This document shows, one piece after another, positions 34,370-43,381 of a stretch of DNA of 64,000 nt. The translations under genes were made by a program, and so were the position numbers. The notes under the pieces were generated by a model, which searched no databases, was not told where the DNA came from, and was given only the letters and a program-made list of their open reading frames with translations. Source of the stretch: Pseudomonas wuhanensis (lineage in GTDB: Bacteria; Pseudomonadota; Gammaproteobacteria; Pseudomonadales; Pseudomonadaceae); assembly GCF_030687395.1 (NCBI RefSeq), contig NZ_CP117430.1, positions 2,728,001 through 2,792,000 on the forward strand, written 5' to 3'. Every line of letters begins with the position of its first letter. Position 1 is the stretch's first letter.

Positions 34370-34897
34370 ATGAGTAATCTGTATTCGACGACGGTACGCG
34401 CCGTGGCGGGCCTGGTGGTCTGTCTGTTGCTGGCGGCCTGTGACAAACCCGTGCAAGCCACCTACAGCGATGCCGCCGCTGCTTTTCATCCCAGTGATGA
34501 ATGCCATGTTTGCGGCATGATCATCGACGGCTTCCCCGGGCCCAAGGGCGAAGTCGTCGAGCGCAGCGGCATCAAGAAATTCTGCTCCACGGCGGAGATG
34601 ATCGGTTGGTGGCTGCAACCGGAAAATCATCATGGCGAGGCCCGGTTGTATGTCCACGACATGGGCCGCAGCCCGTGGAACGCACCCAATGACGCCCATC
34701 TGATCGATGCCAAGGATGCGTTTTACGTGGTCGGCACCCAGCTCAAAGGCGCCATGGGTGTGGTGCTGGCGTCCTTCTCCAGCCAACAGGCTGCGGAGAA
34801 ACTGGCCACCGACCAGGGCGGTCGTGTGCTGCGCTTCAGCGAGATCGATCAGGCGGTGCTTCAGCAGCAGCCAGCGATGTCGCACTCAACTCATTGA
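34370..34897 (+). CDS. nosL: NosL, copper-binding lipoprotein
   Basis: 175 residues. The lipobox is LLAAC (Cys24) and the conserved copper motif is CHVCGM (Cys45 to Met50). NosL is an outer-membrane-anchored copper chaperone that feeds NosDFY. Started at ATG 34370 after TTGGAG. It closes the nos operon; the tatE gene that often follows in Pseudomonas is absent here. Confidence 0.93.
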   Translation: MSNLYSTTVRAVAGLVVCLLLAACDKPVQATYSDAAAAFHPSDECHVCGMIIDGFPGPKGEVVERSGIKKFCSTAEMIGWWLQPENHHGEARLYVHDMGRSPWNAPNDAHLIDAKDAFYVVGTQLKGAMGVVLASFSSQQAAEKLATDQGGRVLRFSEIDQAVLQQQPAMSHSTH

Positions 34898-34917
34898 TCG
34901 GCGAGCGATCGAGAAAA

Positions 34918-34931
34918 GTGATCGCCGTCAA
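34918..34931 (+). promoter_or_regulatory. Probable Anr/Dnr box upstream of the SDR gene
   Basis: GTGATCGCCGTCAA differs from TTGAT-N4-ATCAA at two positions. AAAGAT at 34954-34959 falls exactly at the class II -10 position for this box, which supports a real site. Confidence 0.5.
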
Positions 34932-35009
34932 GTCGGTATTTCTGCGTCTGTTCAAAGATAGGGGCTCACAACGTCCCCAGTGCTTGGCATTAACGATGCC
35001 CAGGAGAAC

Positions 35010-35756
35010 ATGATGCAAACCGAGTTTCAGGATCGTCTGGCGGTGGTCACCGGTGCCAGCTCCGGGATTGGCCTGGCGTTGTGCGCCGCGCTGTTGCCGC
35101 GTGGGGTCAAGGTGCTGGCGATGTCGCGCACCGTTGGTGAATTGCCGGCCTTGCAACAGATCTACGGCGAACGGCTGCAATGGTGCGCCGGGGACGTCAC
35201 GTGCGAAGAAGACTTGCAAGGGCTGGCCCGGCGGGCGGCGGCGCTGGGGCGGGTGGATTATCTGGTGCCCAACGCGGGCATTGCCGAAATGGCCGACAGC
35301 CTGGACATGCCGGCCTTCCAGCGCCAATGGGCGGTCAATGGTGCCGGGGCGTTGAACACCCTGGCGGCGTTGCGCGGTGAGTTGGCGAACCCGGCTTCGG
35401 TGGTGTTTGTCGGTAGTTTTCTGACCGGGTCGAGCTTTCCCGGTCTGGCTGCCTGCATTGCCAGCAAGGCCGCGCTGGCGGCTCAGGCACGCACATTGGC
35501 GGTGGAGTTCGCGCGTTACGATGTGCGCATCAACCTTGTTTCGCCGGGGCCGACCGCGACTTCGATGTGGGATAACCTGGGGTTGAGCGATGGGGAGCTC
35601 GATGACGTCGCTGATACCTTGGGCAAACGTCTGTTGCCGGGGCATTTTCTTGATGCGTCGGCGGTGGCTAATGTGATTATTTTTCAACTGTCCCAAGGCG
35701 CCCGGGGTGTCTATGGGCAGGACTGGAAAGTCGATAATGGTTATACCTTGGGGTGA
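35010..35756 (+). CDS. Short-chain dehydrogenase family protein with Cys replacing the catalytic Tyr
   Basis: 248 residues. The NAD(P) motif is TGASSGIG (14-21) and NAG occurs at 88-90. Of the catalytic set, Asn110, Ser136 and Lys153 are present, but the position 13 residues after Ser and four before Lys, where Tyr belongs, is Cys149 (AACIASKAAL). The fold is clearly SDR. The usual proton donor is missing, so it may be a binding or regulatory protein or use another mechanism. It lies just after nosL with its own probable Anr/Dnr promoter. CAGGAG precedes the ATG. Substrate unknown. Confidence 0.8.
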   Translation: MMQTEFQDRLAVVTGASSGIGLALCAALLPRGVKVLAMSRTVGELPALQQIYGERLQWCAGDVTCEEDLQGLARRAAALGRVDYLVPNAGIAEMADSLDMPAFQRQWAVNGAGALNTLAALRGELANPASVVFVGSFLTGSSFPGLAACIASKAALAAQARTLAVEFARYDVRINLVSPGPTATSMWDNLGLSDGELDDVADTLGKRLLPGHFLDASAVANVIIFQLSQGARGVYGQDWKVDNGYTLG

Positions 35757-35773
35757 TGGGTGAACTCACAATT

Positions 35774-35882
35774 TTGCGGATGTTCCCGGACCCTTGTGGG
35801 AGCTGGCTTGCCTGCGATGGCGGCCTGAGTCCTTGCGGATGAGCCCGGAACCCTGTGGGAGCGGGCTTGCTCGCGAAAGCGG
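35774..35882. repeat. Two REP units in tandem direct order
   Basis: TTGCGGATG...CCCTTGTGGGAGCTGGCTTGCC is repeated after 59 bases as TTGCGGATG...CCCTGTGGGAGCGGGCTTGC. Most REP pairs in this window are inverted; this one is direct, so it looks like a local 59-bp duplication that has since diverged. Confidence 0.75.
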
Positions 35883-35908
35883 CGTGTTGGGTGACATAGG
35901 TTTTGATG

Positions 35909-36160
35909 GTGTACATATCCGTTGCTGCGGTCACGGCTACTTAGGGTTCCGCTCTTACAGCGGGTTACTTTGAAAAGCGCAAAGTAACCAAACGCTTTCG
36001 CCCCTGACGTACGGTGGCTCGCCTAGGCTCGCCATGCCCTCACTCCGGTCCTGCTCCGTGAGCCCGCCGCCATCGGCCATCCATGGCCGGGGGCGGCTAA
36101 CCCGGCATCCATGCCGGGTTGCCCACTGCGCAGAACCTGCGCTCGGCCTTCCGACGGGGC
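35909..36160. repeat. Left arm of a large inverted repeat
   Basis: About 250 bases, starting GTGTACATATCCGTTGCTGC and ending CTCGGCCTTCCGACGGGGC. The complement of most of it recurs at 36459-36712. It carries an internal hairpin (GGTTACTTTG / CAAAGTAACC) and the segment GCCATCGGCCATCCATGGCC. A third copy lies at the right end of the window. No reading frame here is credible. Confidence 0.9.
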
Positions 36161-36212
36161 AGATCAAGATCAAGATCAAAAGCCAAAGCCAAAGCCAAAG
36201 CCAAAGCCAAAG
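36161..36212. repeat. Hexanucleotide tandem repeats
   Basis: Three copies of AGATCA run directly into about five copies of AAAGCC (in the phase AGCCAA). The array starts exactly where the inverted-repeat arm ends. Six-base units keep any reading frame, but no gene covers it. It is likely to vary in copy number. Confidence 0.85.
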
Positions 36213-36301
36213 CGAGGCGGCCTGATAGCCGGCCTGATGTTGGTTCGGTCAAGTCTGGTCAGCGGCGGTGTACCCGAATGCCATGCCTGACAAATTTTCA
36301 A

Positions 36302-36391
36302 TGTGGGAGCGGGCTTGCTCGCGAAGAGGCCGTGTCAGTCGACATAAATGTTGAATGTAAGTCCGCCATCGCGGGCAAGCCCGCTCCCACA
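36302..36391. repeat. Inverted REP pair inside the large inverted repeat
   Basis: TGTGGGAGCGGGCTTGCTCG and its complement GCGGGCAAGCCCGCTCCCAC flank about 45 bases, in the loop between the arms of the large inverted repeat. Confidence 0.85.
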
Positions 36392-36458
36392 GGGAAATGC
36401 GTACGCTTGAAGAGACAGGCCGGCCGGTAGGCCGCCTCGCGGTGCTTTTGCGGTAGTC

Positions 36459-36712
36459 GCCCCCTCGAGAGGCCGAGAGGAGGTTCTGCGCAGTGGGCAC
36501 CGCGGCAGGGATGCCGCGGTAGCCGCCCCCGGCCATGGATGGCCGATGGCGGCGGGCCCACGGAGCAGGACCGGAGCGAGGGCATGGCGAGCCTAAGCGA
36601 GCCACCGAACGAAAGGGGCAAAAGCGCTTTGGTTACTTTCGCGCTTTTCGAAAGTGACCCGCCGTAAGGGCGGAACCATAAGTCGCCGTGACCGCAGAAA
36701 CGGATATACACC
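36459..36712. repeat. Right arm of the large inverted repeat
   Basis: Reverse complement of the 35909-36160 sequence with scattered differences (for example CCGCGGCAGGGATGCCGCGG where the left arm has CCCGGCATCCATGCCGGG). It ends just before the nirN stop codon, at ACGGATATACACC. Confidence 0.9.
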
Positions 36713-36717
36713 AAGAT

Positions 36718-38211
36718 CTAATGCGAAGTCCCCTCCACAAACTCAATCTTGTTACCGACGTTATATTTACCCGACGGCTTGTTCATCGGCAGGCGCTTGA
36801 TCTCTTTGAGGGTATTACTGTCGTACACAATCAGCGCGCCATCGGTAGCCCAGATACTCAGCAGCAGGTAGCGACCATCCCGAGTGAACTCAACATGGGC
36901 AGCCGTCTTACCAGGCATCGGACGCAAGGTATGGGCGATTTCCAGAGTCTGTTTGTCAATCAGGTGGATCGCATCGTTGTCCGGCCCGAAGAACACATCG
37001 GTCCAGGCATACCGCGAGTTGACGTGACTGCGCATGAAAAAGCCCGGCCCCAGGGTCGGAATTTCCTTGATCAGTTTCCAGGTCTTGAAGTCGATGACCG
37101 AGATCAATCCCTTGCTGATGTTCGGCGTGGCGAACACCCACTCACCGTTGCGTTTCCAGTAGGTCCCGGACCCCAGGTGCGGCATGCCCGGCAACGGTAT
37201 GTCGGTGACCACCTGGCCACTGTCGAGGTCGATCACCTGGCCGCCCTTGGCCTTGCGCGACGTGGCCAGCAATTGCCTGTAGTCCGGTGAAAAGGAAAAG
37301 TCGTCCAGCACATCCCCAGCCTGGATCCGTCGGGGTTCGAAGTCCGGTGTACCGGCGCAGGGCAGCTCCCAGACTTCTTTTACGTCCTTGAGCGCCACGA
37401 TGAAACTGTCCCGTGGCGGGGCTGTGTAGACCGCGCTGACCCGTGATGCGGTGCCGTCCTGGCCGATTGCGGGGATGGTTTTGACCAGTGACAGATCGCG
37501 GGCATCGAGCACCACCAGATTGCCCGGCAGATAGTTGCCCACCAGCACCCAGCGGCCATCCTTGCTCACCGCCAGGTTGCGGGTATTGAGCCCGGCGCGG
37601 ACCTCGGCGATCAGCTTCAGGTTGTGCAAGTCGTACAGGCTGACCCAGCCATCCCGTGAGGCGAGGTAGACGAAGCGTCCATCCGGCGAGAACTTCGGTC
37701 CGCCATGCACCGCAAAGTGCGAAGCAAACCGCGCCAGCACTGAGAAACGATCGCCGTCGAGGATGTCGATGTGATGGTCGCCGGCTTCCACCACCACAAA
37801 CAGGTTCAGCGGATCGGCGCCATGTTGGGGCGTGTCGGGCAGTTTGCTGATATCGGCGAGAATGGAATGACTGCCGCGAATGTCATCGTTATTCCAGGTG
37901 GGCGGGGTGGCGGGTGGTTGCTGAAGGTAATCCACCAGGGCATCGATCTGTGCCGGACTGAATACGTTGGCATACCCGGTCATCTGACTCGCAGGGCGGC
38001 CGTTCTGAATGACGCTGCGGATTTCATCGGGTTTGATCCGGCTCAGACTCTCCGGCAGCAAGGCCGGCCCCGTACCGCCTAAACGGTTGACGCCATGGCA
38101 GCGCTGGCAATGTTGTTGGTAGAGGTCGGCGGCTGCGTCGGAGGATGGAACCGTTGCGCTGGCATGGGCCGCGCCGATCCATAACAATGGGGCAAGCAGC
38201 ATGCGCCTCAT
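36718..38211 (-). CDS. nirN: NirN, c-type cytochrome with d1-type propeller (heme d1 maturation)
   Basis: 497 residues. Signal peptide (about 1-18), then a cytochrome c domain with Cys35-x2-Cys38-His39 (CQRCHG), then an eight-bladed d1-binding propeller like that of NirS. NirN carries out the last side-chain dehydrogenation in heme d1 synthesis and hands the heme to NirS, in the periplasm. It is the last gene of the nir operon and overlaps nirE by ATGA. The length and the unusual position of the c-heme separate it from NirS. Confidence 0.93.
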   Translation of the reverse strand: MRRMLLAPLLWIGAAHASATVPSSDAAADLYQQHCQRCHGVNRLGGTGPALLPESLSRIKPDEIRSVIQNGRPASQMTGYANVFSPAQIDALVDYLQQPPATPPTWNNDDIRGSHSILADISKLPDTPQHGADPLNLFVVVEAGDHHIDILDGDRFSVLARFASHFAVHGGPKFSPDGRFVYLASRDGWVSLYDLHNLKLIAEVRAGLNTRNLAVSKDGRWVLVGNYLPGNLVVLDARDLSLVKTIPAIGQDGTASRVSAVYTAPPRDSFIVALKDVKEVWELPCAGTPDFEPRRIQAGDVLDDFSFSPDYRQLLATSRKAKGGQVIDLDSGQVVTDIPLPGMPHLGSGTYWKRNGEWVFATPNISKGLISVIDFKTWKLIKEIPTLGPGFFMRSHVNSRYAWTDVFFGPDNDAIHLIDKQTLEIAHTLRPMPGKTAAHVEFTRDGRYLLLSIWATDGALIVYDSNTLKEIKRLPMNKPSGKYNVGNKIEFVEGTSH

Positions 38212-39047
38212 ATCGCCACCTTACCGTGGCGTTGCAACACGGGAGCGGAGTAAAAGCGTGCCGGGTATTCCTGCTGTTGGGTCGCGAACAGATCGACCAC
38301 TTTGCCGATCACCGTCAGCGTCGGAATGCCCGGTGGACAATCCTGCGCCAGGGTCGGTAACTGGTGCAGCATGCCTCGGGCGACGTGCTGGTCGGGACGT
38401 GTGCCGTTGCTGATCAGCGCCGCCGGTGTATCGGCGGCCATTCCGGCTTCAATCAAGCGCTGGGCGATAATCCCGAGGTTCGATAACCCCATGTAAAACA
38501 CCAGGGTCTGGCTGTTGTCGGCGAGGCTGCTCCAGGGTAGCGACAACTCACCATCGCGCTGCAAATGTCCGGTAATGAAGCGGCAGGAATTGACCAGGTC
38601 CCGGTGGGTCAGCGGAATGCCGGCGTAAGCACTGCAGCCGGAAGCAGCGGTGATGCCCGGGACAACCTGGCAATCAATGTTGCGTTGCAGCAGATACTCC
38701 AGCTCCTCGGCGCCACGGCCGAATATGAACGGGTCGCCGCCCTTGAGCCGGACCACGCGCTGCCCCTGGTCGGCGAGATCGGCGAGCAGCTCGTTGATCT
38801 GTTCCTGGGGCAGGCTGTGGCAGCCACTGGCCTTGCCGACGTAATGCCGGGCGCAGGTGAGGGGGATCAATGTCAGCAGCTCGGGGCTGATCAGGCGGTC
38901 GTAAACCACGGCGTCGGCCTGCATCAACAGGCTCCAGGCACGCAGGGTCAGCAAGCGTGGATCGCCGGGCCCCGCGCCGACCAGGGCCACTTCGCCCGGT
39001 CTGAACGGGGACGCAAGTGCGGCCGGTAAAACAATCGATGGGTGCAT
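38208..39047 (-). CDS. nirE: NirE, uroporphyrinogen-III C-methyltransferase
   Basis: 279 residues, SUMT family. Motifs VALVGAGPGDPRLLTLRAW, VVYDRLIS, RLKGGDPFIFGRG, VVPGITAASG and a GIPLTHRD segment. Uses two SAM to make precorrin-2, the entry to heme d1. ATG 39047 is chosen since AAGGACG lies seven bases before it and NirE proteins begin shortly before the first motif; two earlier Met codons are less likely. Confidence 0.92.
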   Translation of the reverse strand: MHPSIVLPAALASPFRPGEVALVGAGPGDPRLLTLRAWSLLMQADAVVYDRLISPELLTLIPLTCARHYVGKASGCHSLPQEQINELLADLADQGQRVVRLKGGDPFIFGRGAEELEYLLQRNIDCQVVPGITAASGCSAYAGIPLTHRDLVNSCRFITGHLQRDGELSLPWSSLADNSQTLVFYMGLSNLGIIAQRLIEAGMAADTPAALISNGTRPDQHVARGMLHQLPTLAQDCPPGIPTLTVIGKVVDLFATQQQEYPARFYSAPVLQRHGKVAI

Positions 39048-39117
39048 GGGACGTCCTTGGTTCTTCATCAGGTGGGCCGGCCCCATCCTTTGCCAGATGG
39101 CTCGCCAGGCGGGTGCT

Positions 39118-40296
39118 TCAGTGCATGACGCAAGGGATGGTGATTAATGGCGGCATACCGATTTCTTCGTCGCTGAGATGGCAGCCGGGGTCCTGGCCCC
39201 AGAGGTCGCCTTCGGCCCAGGCGCGGGTGCGGGTATTGCCGTTGCAGATGTTCAACCAGCGGCATTGGCCACAACGGCCACCGACGGCACGCGGATGCAC
39301 ACGCAGTTGCTGCAGCAAGGCGTCCGGCTGGTCCAGCCAGAGCGTGCGGAACGGCGTATGCCGGACGTTGCCCACCGAGTGCTGCCACCAATAGGTGTCG
39401 GGATGCACTTCGCCGGTGTTGTCGATGTTGGCGATGCCGCTGCCCGAGGCGTTGCCGCCCCAGGCGCGGAGCATGTGTTCCAGGCGCGGATAATGTTCGG
39501 GTAGATGCAGGCCCACCCATTGCAGCAAGAGAATCGCGTCGGCATCGTTGTTGCCGCTGACAAAATCGCTGTCGCGACCGTGCTCGATGTCTTCCCAGGC
39601 CTGTTCGAAGATCAGCGTCATCGCCTCGCGGCTCATCTGCTGTCGGGCGTCGAGCTTGCGACTGCGTTTGCCGCGACCGCTGTAATTGAGGTGCGACAGA
39701 TAAAACTTCTGCACGTCGTACTCGCGCATCAGCGCCAGTAACTGTGGCAATTGCTGATGGTTCTCTTGGGTCAGGGTGGTGCGCAGGCCGACGCGAATAC
39801 CCTGTTCACGACAGAGGCGGATCGCCTGCATGGAGCTGGCGAAGCTGCCCTTGAGTTGGCGGAACGCATCATGGGTGGCTTCCAGGCCATCGATGCTGAT
39901 CCCGACATAGTCGAAGTTCGCCGCGCGGATCTGTGCGATGTTCTGCTCATTGATCAGCGTGCCGTTGGTGGACAACGCCACAAAGAAACCCTTGGTGCGG
40001 GCGTAGGCGCTGAGCACAAACAGATCGTCGCGCAACAGCGGTTCACCGCCGGAAAGAATCAGGACCTTCACCCCGGCGTCGTGCAGATCGTCGATCACGG
40101 TCAGCGCGGCGGGCGTATCCAGTTCGTCGCGAAAGACACTGTCGGCGGACGTGGCGTAGCAGTGTTTGCAGGTCAGGTTGCAGCGCCTGAGCAGGTTCCA
40201 GATCACCACCGGCGGCCGGTTGCTGCCCGGTGGGCTGGTTCTGGGGGCAGGCGCCTCGCCGGTCAGGGCACGCAGGTATTGGCTGATCCTCAACAT
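39118..40296 (-). CDS. nirJ: NirJ, radical-SAM heme d1 biosynthesis protein
   Basis: 392 residues. The radical-SAM motif is CNLTCKHC (Cys-x3-Cys-x2-Cys), with SGGEPLL and a C-terminal SPASM-like Cys cluster (GGRCGQCRWLNICNG, then PGC). NirJ replaces the two propionate chains at C3 and C8 by carbonyl groups during d1 synthesis. ATG 40296 follows AAGGAG, and the protein then begins MLRISQYLRAL as expected. Confidence 0.94.
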   Translation of the reverse strand: MLRISQYLRALTGEAPAPRTSPPGSNRPPVVIWNLLRRCNLTCKHCYATSADSVFRDELDTPAALTVIDDLHDAGVKVLILSGGEPLLRDDLFVLSAYARTKGFFVALSTNGTLINEQNIAQIRAANFDYVGISIDGLEATHDAFRQLKGSFASSMQAIRLCREQGIRVGLRTTLTQENHQQLPQLLALMREYDVQKFYLSHLNYSGRGKRSRKLDARQQMSREAMTLIFEQAWEDIEHGRDSDFVSGNNDADAILLLQWVGLHLPEHYPRLEHMLRAWGGNASGSGIANIDNTGEVHPDTYWWQHSVGNVRHTPFRTLWLDQPDALLQQLRVHPRAVGGRCGQCRWLNICNGNTRTRAWAEGDLWGQDPGCHLSDEEIGMPPLITIPCVMH

Positions 40297-40322
40297 GCAA
40301 ATCTCCTTGAACAAGCGCGTGT

Positions 40323-40820
40323 TCAGCGTGGTGGTAGCCGCAAACCGGTTTTCTTCAGGATGCGGCTGCTCACCAGCATCTCGTCGGCGGCGCAGGCGTC
40401 ACCCAGCAAGTAGCGCAGGTGTTCGCGGTAGCTGTCGATTTCCTCGCGGCTGCGGCCATGGACCATGGCGAACAGGTTGTAGCGCCAGGCGGTTCGGCGC
40501 GGGCGTCGATAGCAATGACTGACGAAGGGCTGCGCACCGATCAGTGCGCCAAGGCGCGGCATGTCCGTGTCGCGTACGTCCCAGACGGTCATGCCGTTGT
40601 AGCGAAAGCCCAGGCGATAGTGGTTGGGGACGGCGGCGATGCGCCGAATGGCGCCCTCGGCCTGCAAACGCTTGAGCAAGTCCAGGGTAGATTCGATGTT
40701 TAGGTCCAGCTGTTCAGCGAGCCAGGCCCACGGGTCATCCAGCAACGGCAGGCCGGCCTGGGTCAATTCGATCAAACGGTGGGCCAGGGTGTCTTCAGAC
40801 CGGGAAGTACAGACCGACAT
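40323..40820 (-). CDS. nirH: NirH, siroheme decarboxylase subunit
   Basis: 165 residues, AsnC/Lrp-like fold used as an enzyme. The core CYRRPRRTAWRYNLFAMVHG is shared with NirL, which has [20 protein letters not shown]; this His/Arg/Trp/Tyr block is characteristic of the NirH/NirL branch. Works with NirDLG to decarboxylate siroheme to 12,18-didecarboxysiroheme. Overlaps nirG by 26 bases. Confidence 0.9.
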   Translation of the reverse strand: MSVCTSRSEDTLAHRLIELTQAGLPLLDDPWAWLAEQLDLNIESTLDLLKRLQAEGAIRRIAAVPNHYRLGFRYNGMTVWDVRDTDMPRLGALIGAQPFVSHCYRRPRRTAWRYNLFAMVHGRSREEIDSYREHLRYLLGDACAADEMLVSSRILKKTGLRLPPR

Positions 40821-41238
40821 GGTAAGTCTCCTCTTTGGGCAAGTTGAGCAGCGGCAAACCGGTCAGGGTTTCGATGTGCTGCAGGGTCTCGGCGATACCT
40901 TGTTCGGTCGGGCAGCCGAGCACGAACCACATGTTCCAGGCGTGTTCGCGTCGGTAGTTGTGCGCCACCTCAGGCAGGGCCTGCAGTTGCTCGGCGACGG
41001 CTTCGAAACGCTCTTCAGGCACCGCCAACGCCGCAAGGGTGAAGGCGCCGCCGAGGCGTTCGATGTCGAACATCGGGCCGAAGCGCGTGAGCATGCCGTC
41101 TTCCAGCAATTCATGGAGGCGGTCGAGCAATTCGTTACTGCTGCTGTCCAGTTCGGCGGCCAGTGCCTGCCACGGGTAGCGCACCAGCGGCAGGCCCAGT
41201 TGCAAGCGGTTGATCAGCCGACGGTCGAGGTCATCCAT
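40795..41238 (-). CDS. nirG: NirG, siroheme decarboxylase subunit
   Basis: 147 residues. The [17 protein letters not shown] core resembles [17 protein letters not shown] of NirD, so it belongs to the NirD/NirG branch. ATG 41238 overlaps the nirL 3' end by eight bases; an earlier GTG-type start would add only a Pro-rich stretch. One of four related proteins NirDLGH here. Confidence 0.9.
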   Translation of the reverse strand: MDDLDRRLINRLQLGLPLVRYPWQALAAELDSSSNELLDRLHELLEDGMLTRFGPMFDIERLGGAFTLAALAVPEERFEAVAEQLQALPEVAHNYRREHAWNMWFVLGCPTEQGIAETLQHIETLTGLPLLNLPKEETYHVGLYFPV

Positions 41239-41746
41239 GGGTGGGGGCTCCGGTGGGTGAGGGTGCAAAGCGTCCGCCGCACTGTTTGAACGCGTGAGTG
41301 CTGAACAGCAGTTGGTGGGGCAGGTCGCTCAGCAGGTGTTCTTCCAGCAACGTCTGAATTTGCGCCTCGACCTGCGCGCGTTGGCGCCCGTGAACCATGC
41401 AGAACAGGTTGTAGCGCCACTGCGGCAAACGCCGCGGCCGTTGATAGCAGAGGGTAATGCCGGGCGCCCGGCCCAGGCGCTGGCCGACTTCGTCGATCAG
41501 CGCGTCCGGCACATCCAGCACCAGCATGGCGTTGGCGGTGAAGCCCAGCGCGCGATGGTTGAGCACCAGACCGACCCGGCGAAACAGCCCTTGCTCGTGC
41601 CACTGGCGCATTTGCGCGAGCACCTGGTTTTCGTCGGCGCCTATCCATTCGGCGAGGGCCTGGTAGGGGCGCGATACCAGCGGCAATCCACCTTCCAGAT
41701 GCCGACGCAGCGCCAGTGCCTGTTTGGGACTCAATCCCGGCTTCAT
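41231..41746 (-). CDS. nirL: NirL, siroheme decarboxylase subunit
   Basis: 171 residues, AsnC/Lrp-like. Core motif [20 protein letters not shown] with HGRQRAQV after it. It carries a longer C-terminal tail than its siblings ([12 protein letters not shown]). It overlaps nirD by ATGA and nirG by eight bases. Confidence 0.9.
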   Translation of the reverse strand: MKPGLSPKQALALRRHLEGGLPLVSRPYQALAEWIGADENQVLAQMRQWHEQGLFRRVGLVLNHRALGFTANAMLVLDVPDALIDEVGQRLGRAPGITLCYQRPRRLPQWRYNLFCMVHGRQRAQVEAQIQTLLEEHLLSDLPHQLLFSTHAFKQCGGRFAPSPTGAPTHG

Positions 41747-42201
41747 GGGCTTTCTCCCAGGGCAAAACCGAGGTCGATGCGGTAAGCGGTCAACATCGGC
41801 AGATCCAGCGGCATGAGGCCGGTGTCTTTCTCAAGTTGTTCGAGAACGCGCTCGATGTGTTGGCGATCAGGGCCGGTCAGCACAAACCACAGGTTGTAGA
41901 AATGCTCCCGCGCGTAGTTATGGTTGACCTCGGGATACTGGCTTACGTGCTCGGCGACCTGTTGCAAGCGATCGGCGGGCACGGCGAGGGCGGCGAGGGT
42001 GCTGGCTCCGGCGCGACTATGTTCGAACACCGGACCGATCCGTGAGAGGGTGCCGGCCTGATCCATTTCTTCCAGACAAGCCATCACCTGGCCCACGCGA
42101 CAACCGAGAATCCGCGCCATCTCCTTGTAAGGTTCCGCGCACAGCGGCATGCCATGCTGGAAGCGGTCGATCAGTTGGCGGCTGAGCAGGTCGAGGTTCA
42201 T
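41743..42201 (-). CDS. nirD: NirD, siroheme decarboxylase subunit
   Basis: 152 residues. The HTH-like N-terminal half ([20 protein letters not shown]) is followed by the core [20 protein letters not shown]. It is separate from NirL here, unlike the fused NirDL of some other bacteria. Starts one base after the nirF stop. Confidence 0.9.
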   Translation of the reverse strand: MNLDLLSRQLIDRFQHGMPLCAEPYKEMARILGCRVGQVMACLEEMDQAGTLSRIGPVFEHSRAGASTLAALAVPADRLQQVAEHVSQYPEVNHNYAREHFYNLWFVLTGPDRQHIERVLEQLEKDTGLMPLDLPMLTAYRIDLGFALGESP

Positions 42202-42202
42202 T

Positions 42203-43381
42203 TCAATAGCCCATTTTTTGCGCGCGACTGCTGAAGAAGATGCCGCTCGGCGCGGTGGCGGGAAGGGTGCTCAGCTGCTTCAGGCTGTACGGGTCCCAAA
42301 CCTGAACCTGATCGCCATCGCGTAACGACAGCCACAACTGGTCGCCGCGAGCGGTGAATTCCATGTGCAGCACTGCTGGCCCCGGTCGCAGATCGGCGAC
42401 CACAGCACGGGTTTCGCTGTCGATGACCTGAACCCGATCGTTGTCCGGGTAGGCGAAGTTGACCCACAGCTGTCGACCATCCGGCCGCGATGTGACGAAC
42501 ACCGGTTGGCCAGCCACCGGGATGGCAGCGGTCTGTTTCCATGTGCGCGAATCCATCACCAGCACCTGATGACGGCCGACGGCGGGCACGAAGGCCTGGT
42601 TGTCAGCAACGGCCCAACCCTCCAGATGCGGCATCTTGTAGACGGGTAATTTCGCGAGGCCGCGTCCGTAATCACCGAGCACCCGCTGCACGCCACGTTC
42701 CGGATGCCAGAGGTCGAGTTGCGCCATGCCGTCTTCGCCGAACAGTCCCGCCATGTAATAGCGACCCTCCGGGGTCACCAACGCATCGTAGGGTTGCTGG
42801 CCGATGTCGGTGAAACGGCTGATCCGCGGCGTGCTGCCCTGACTGAAATCGACGGTCCAGATCTCGCCGGTATCGAACAGGCTGAACACAAAACGCTGAC
42901 CGGGCGCGTCGACCAGGCCGACCACCCGTGAGCGCTTGCTGCCATCGGCCAGGGGCGTGGCCGGAATATCGGCCACCAGTTGCAGGGTTTCGGCATCGAA
43001 CACCTTGACCCCGCCGGGCACGTAGTTGGACACGGCGATGAGTTTGCCGTCCTGACTGATCGCGCCGCCGATGCTGTTGCCGCCCTGTATCACCCGTTGA
43101 TCGATGCGTTGGGTCAGCAGGTCGATCTTGCTCAGCCCGCCGTCGCGGCCGAACACATAGGCATAACGCTGGTCGCGGGAAAACACCACCGAGGCATGGG
43201 ACAGATCGCCCAAACCCTCGAGTCGGGCCAGTGCCGTGCGGGTGTCGCTTTCGATGATTTGCACGCTGCCGGTGGCGCGTTCCACCACCACGCCCAGATC
43301 GCCGGTGCCCCGCAACGGAGGCTGAACACACGCGGACAACAACAGCCCGGTCGCCGCTAAAAGCAGGGTTGAACGGATCAT
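42203..43381 (-). CDS. nirF: NirF, heme d1 biosynthesis propeller lipoprotein
   Basis: 392 residues from ATG 43381. Lipoprotein signal with lipobox LLSAC (Cys18), then an eight-bladed propeller related to the d1 domain of NirS and NirN but without a c-heme. It acts in the periplasm on a late d1 intermediate, on or near the membrane with NirN and NirS. The ATG overlaps the nirC stop (ATGA); the earlier in-frame start lies inside nirC. Confidence 0.92.
   Translation of the reverse strand: MIRSTLLLAATGLLLSACVQPPLRGTGDLGVVVERATGSVQIIESDTRTALARLEGLGDLSHASVVFSRDQRYAYVFGRDGGLSKIDLLTQRIDQRVIQGGNSIGGAISQDGKLIAVSNYVPGGVKVFDAETLQLVADIPATPLADGSKRSRVVGLVDAPGQRFVFSLFDTGEIWTVDFSQGSTPRISRFTDIGQQPYDALVTPEGRYYMAGLFGEDGMAQLDLWHPERGVQRVLGDYGRGLAKLPVYKMPHLEGWAVADNQAFVPAVGRHQVLVMDSRTWKQTAAIPVAGQPVFVTSRPDGRQLWVNFAYPDNDRVQVIDSETRAVVADLRPGPAVLHMEFTARGDQLWLSLRDGDQVQVWDPYSLKQLSTLPATAPSGIFFSSRAQKMGY

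Noticed and set aside
36161..36212. CRISPR array
   Set aside because: The units are six bases with no spacers and no cas genes are in the window; it is a simple tandem repeat.
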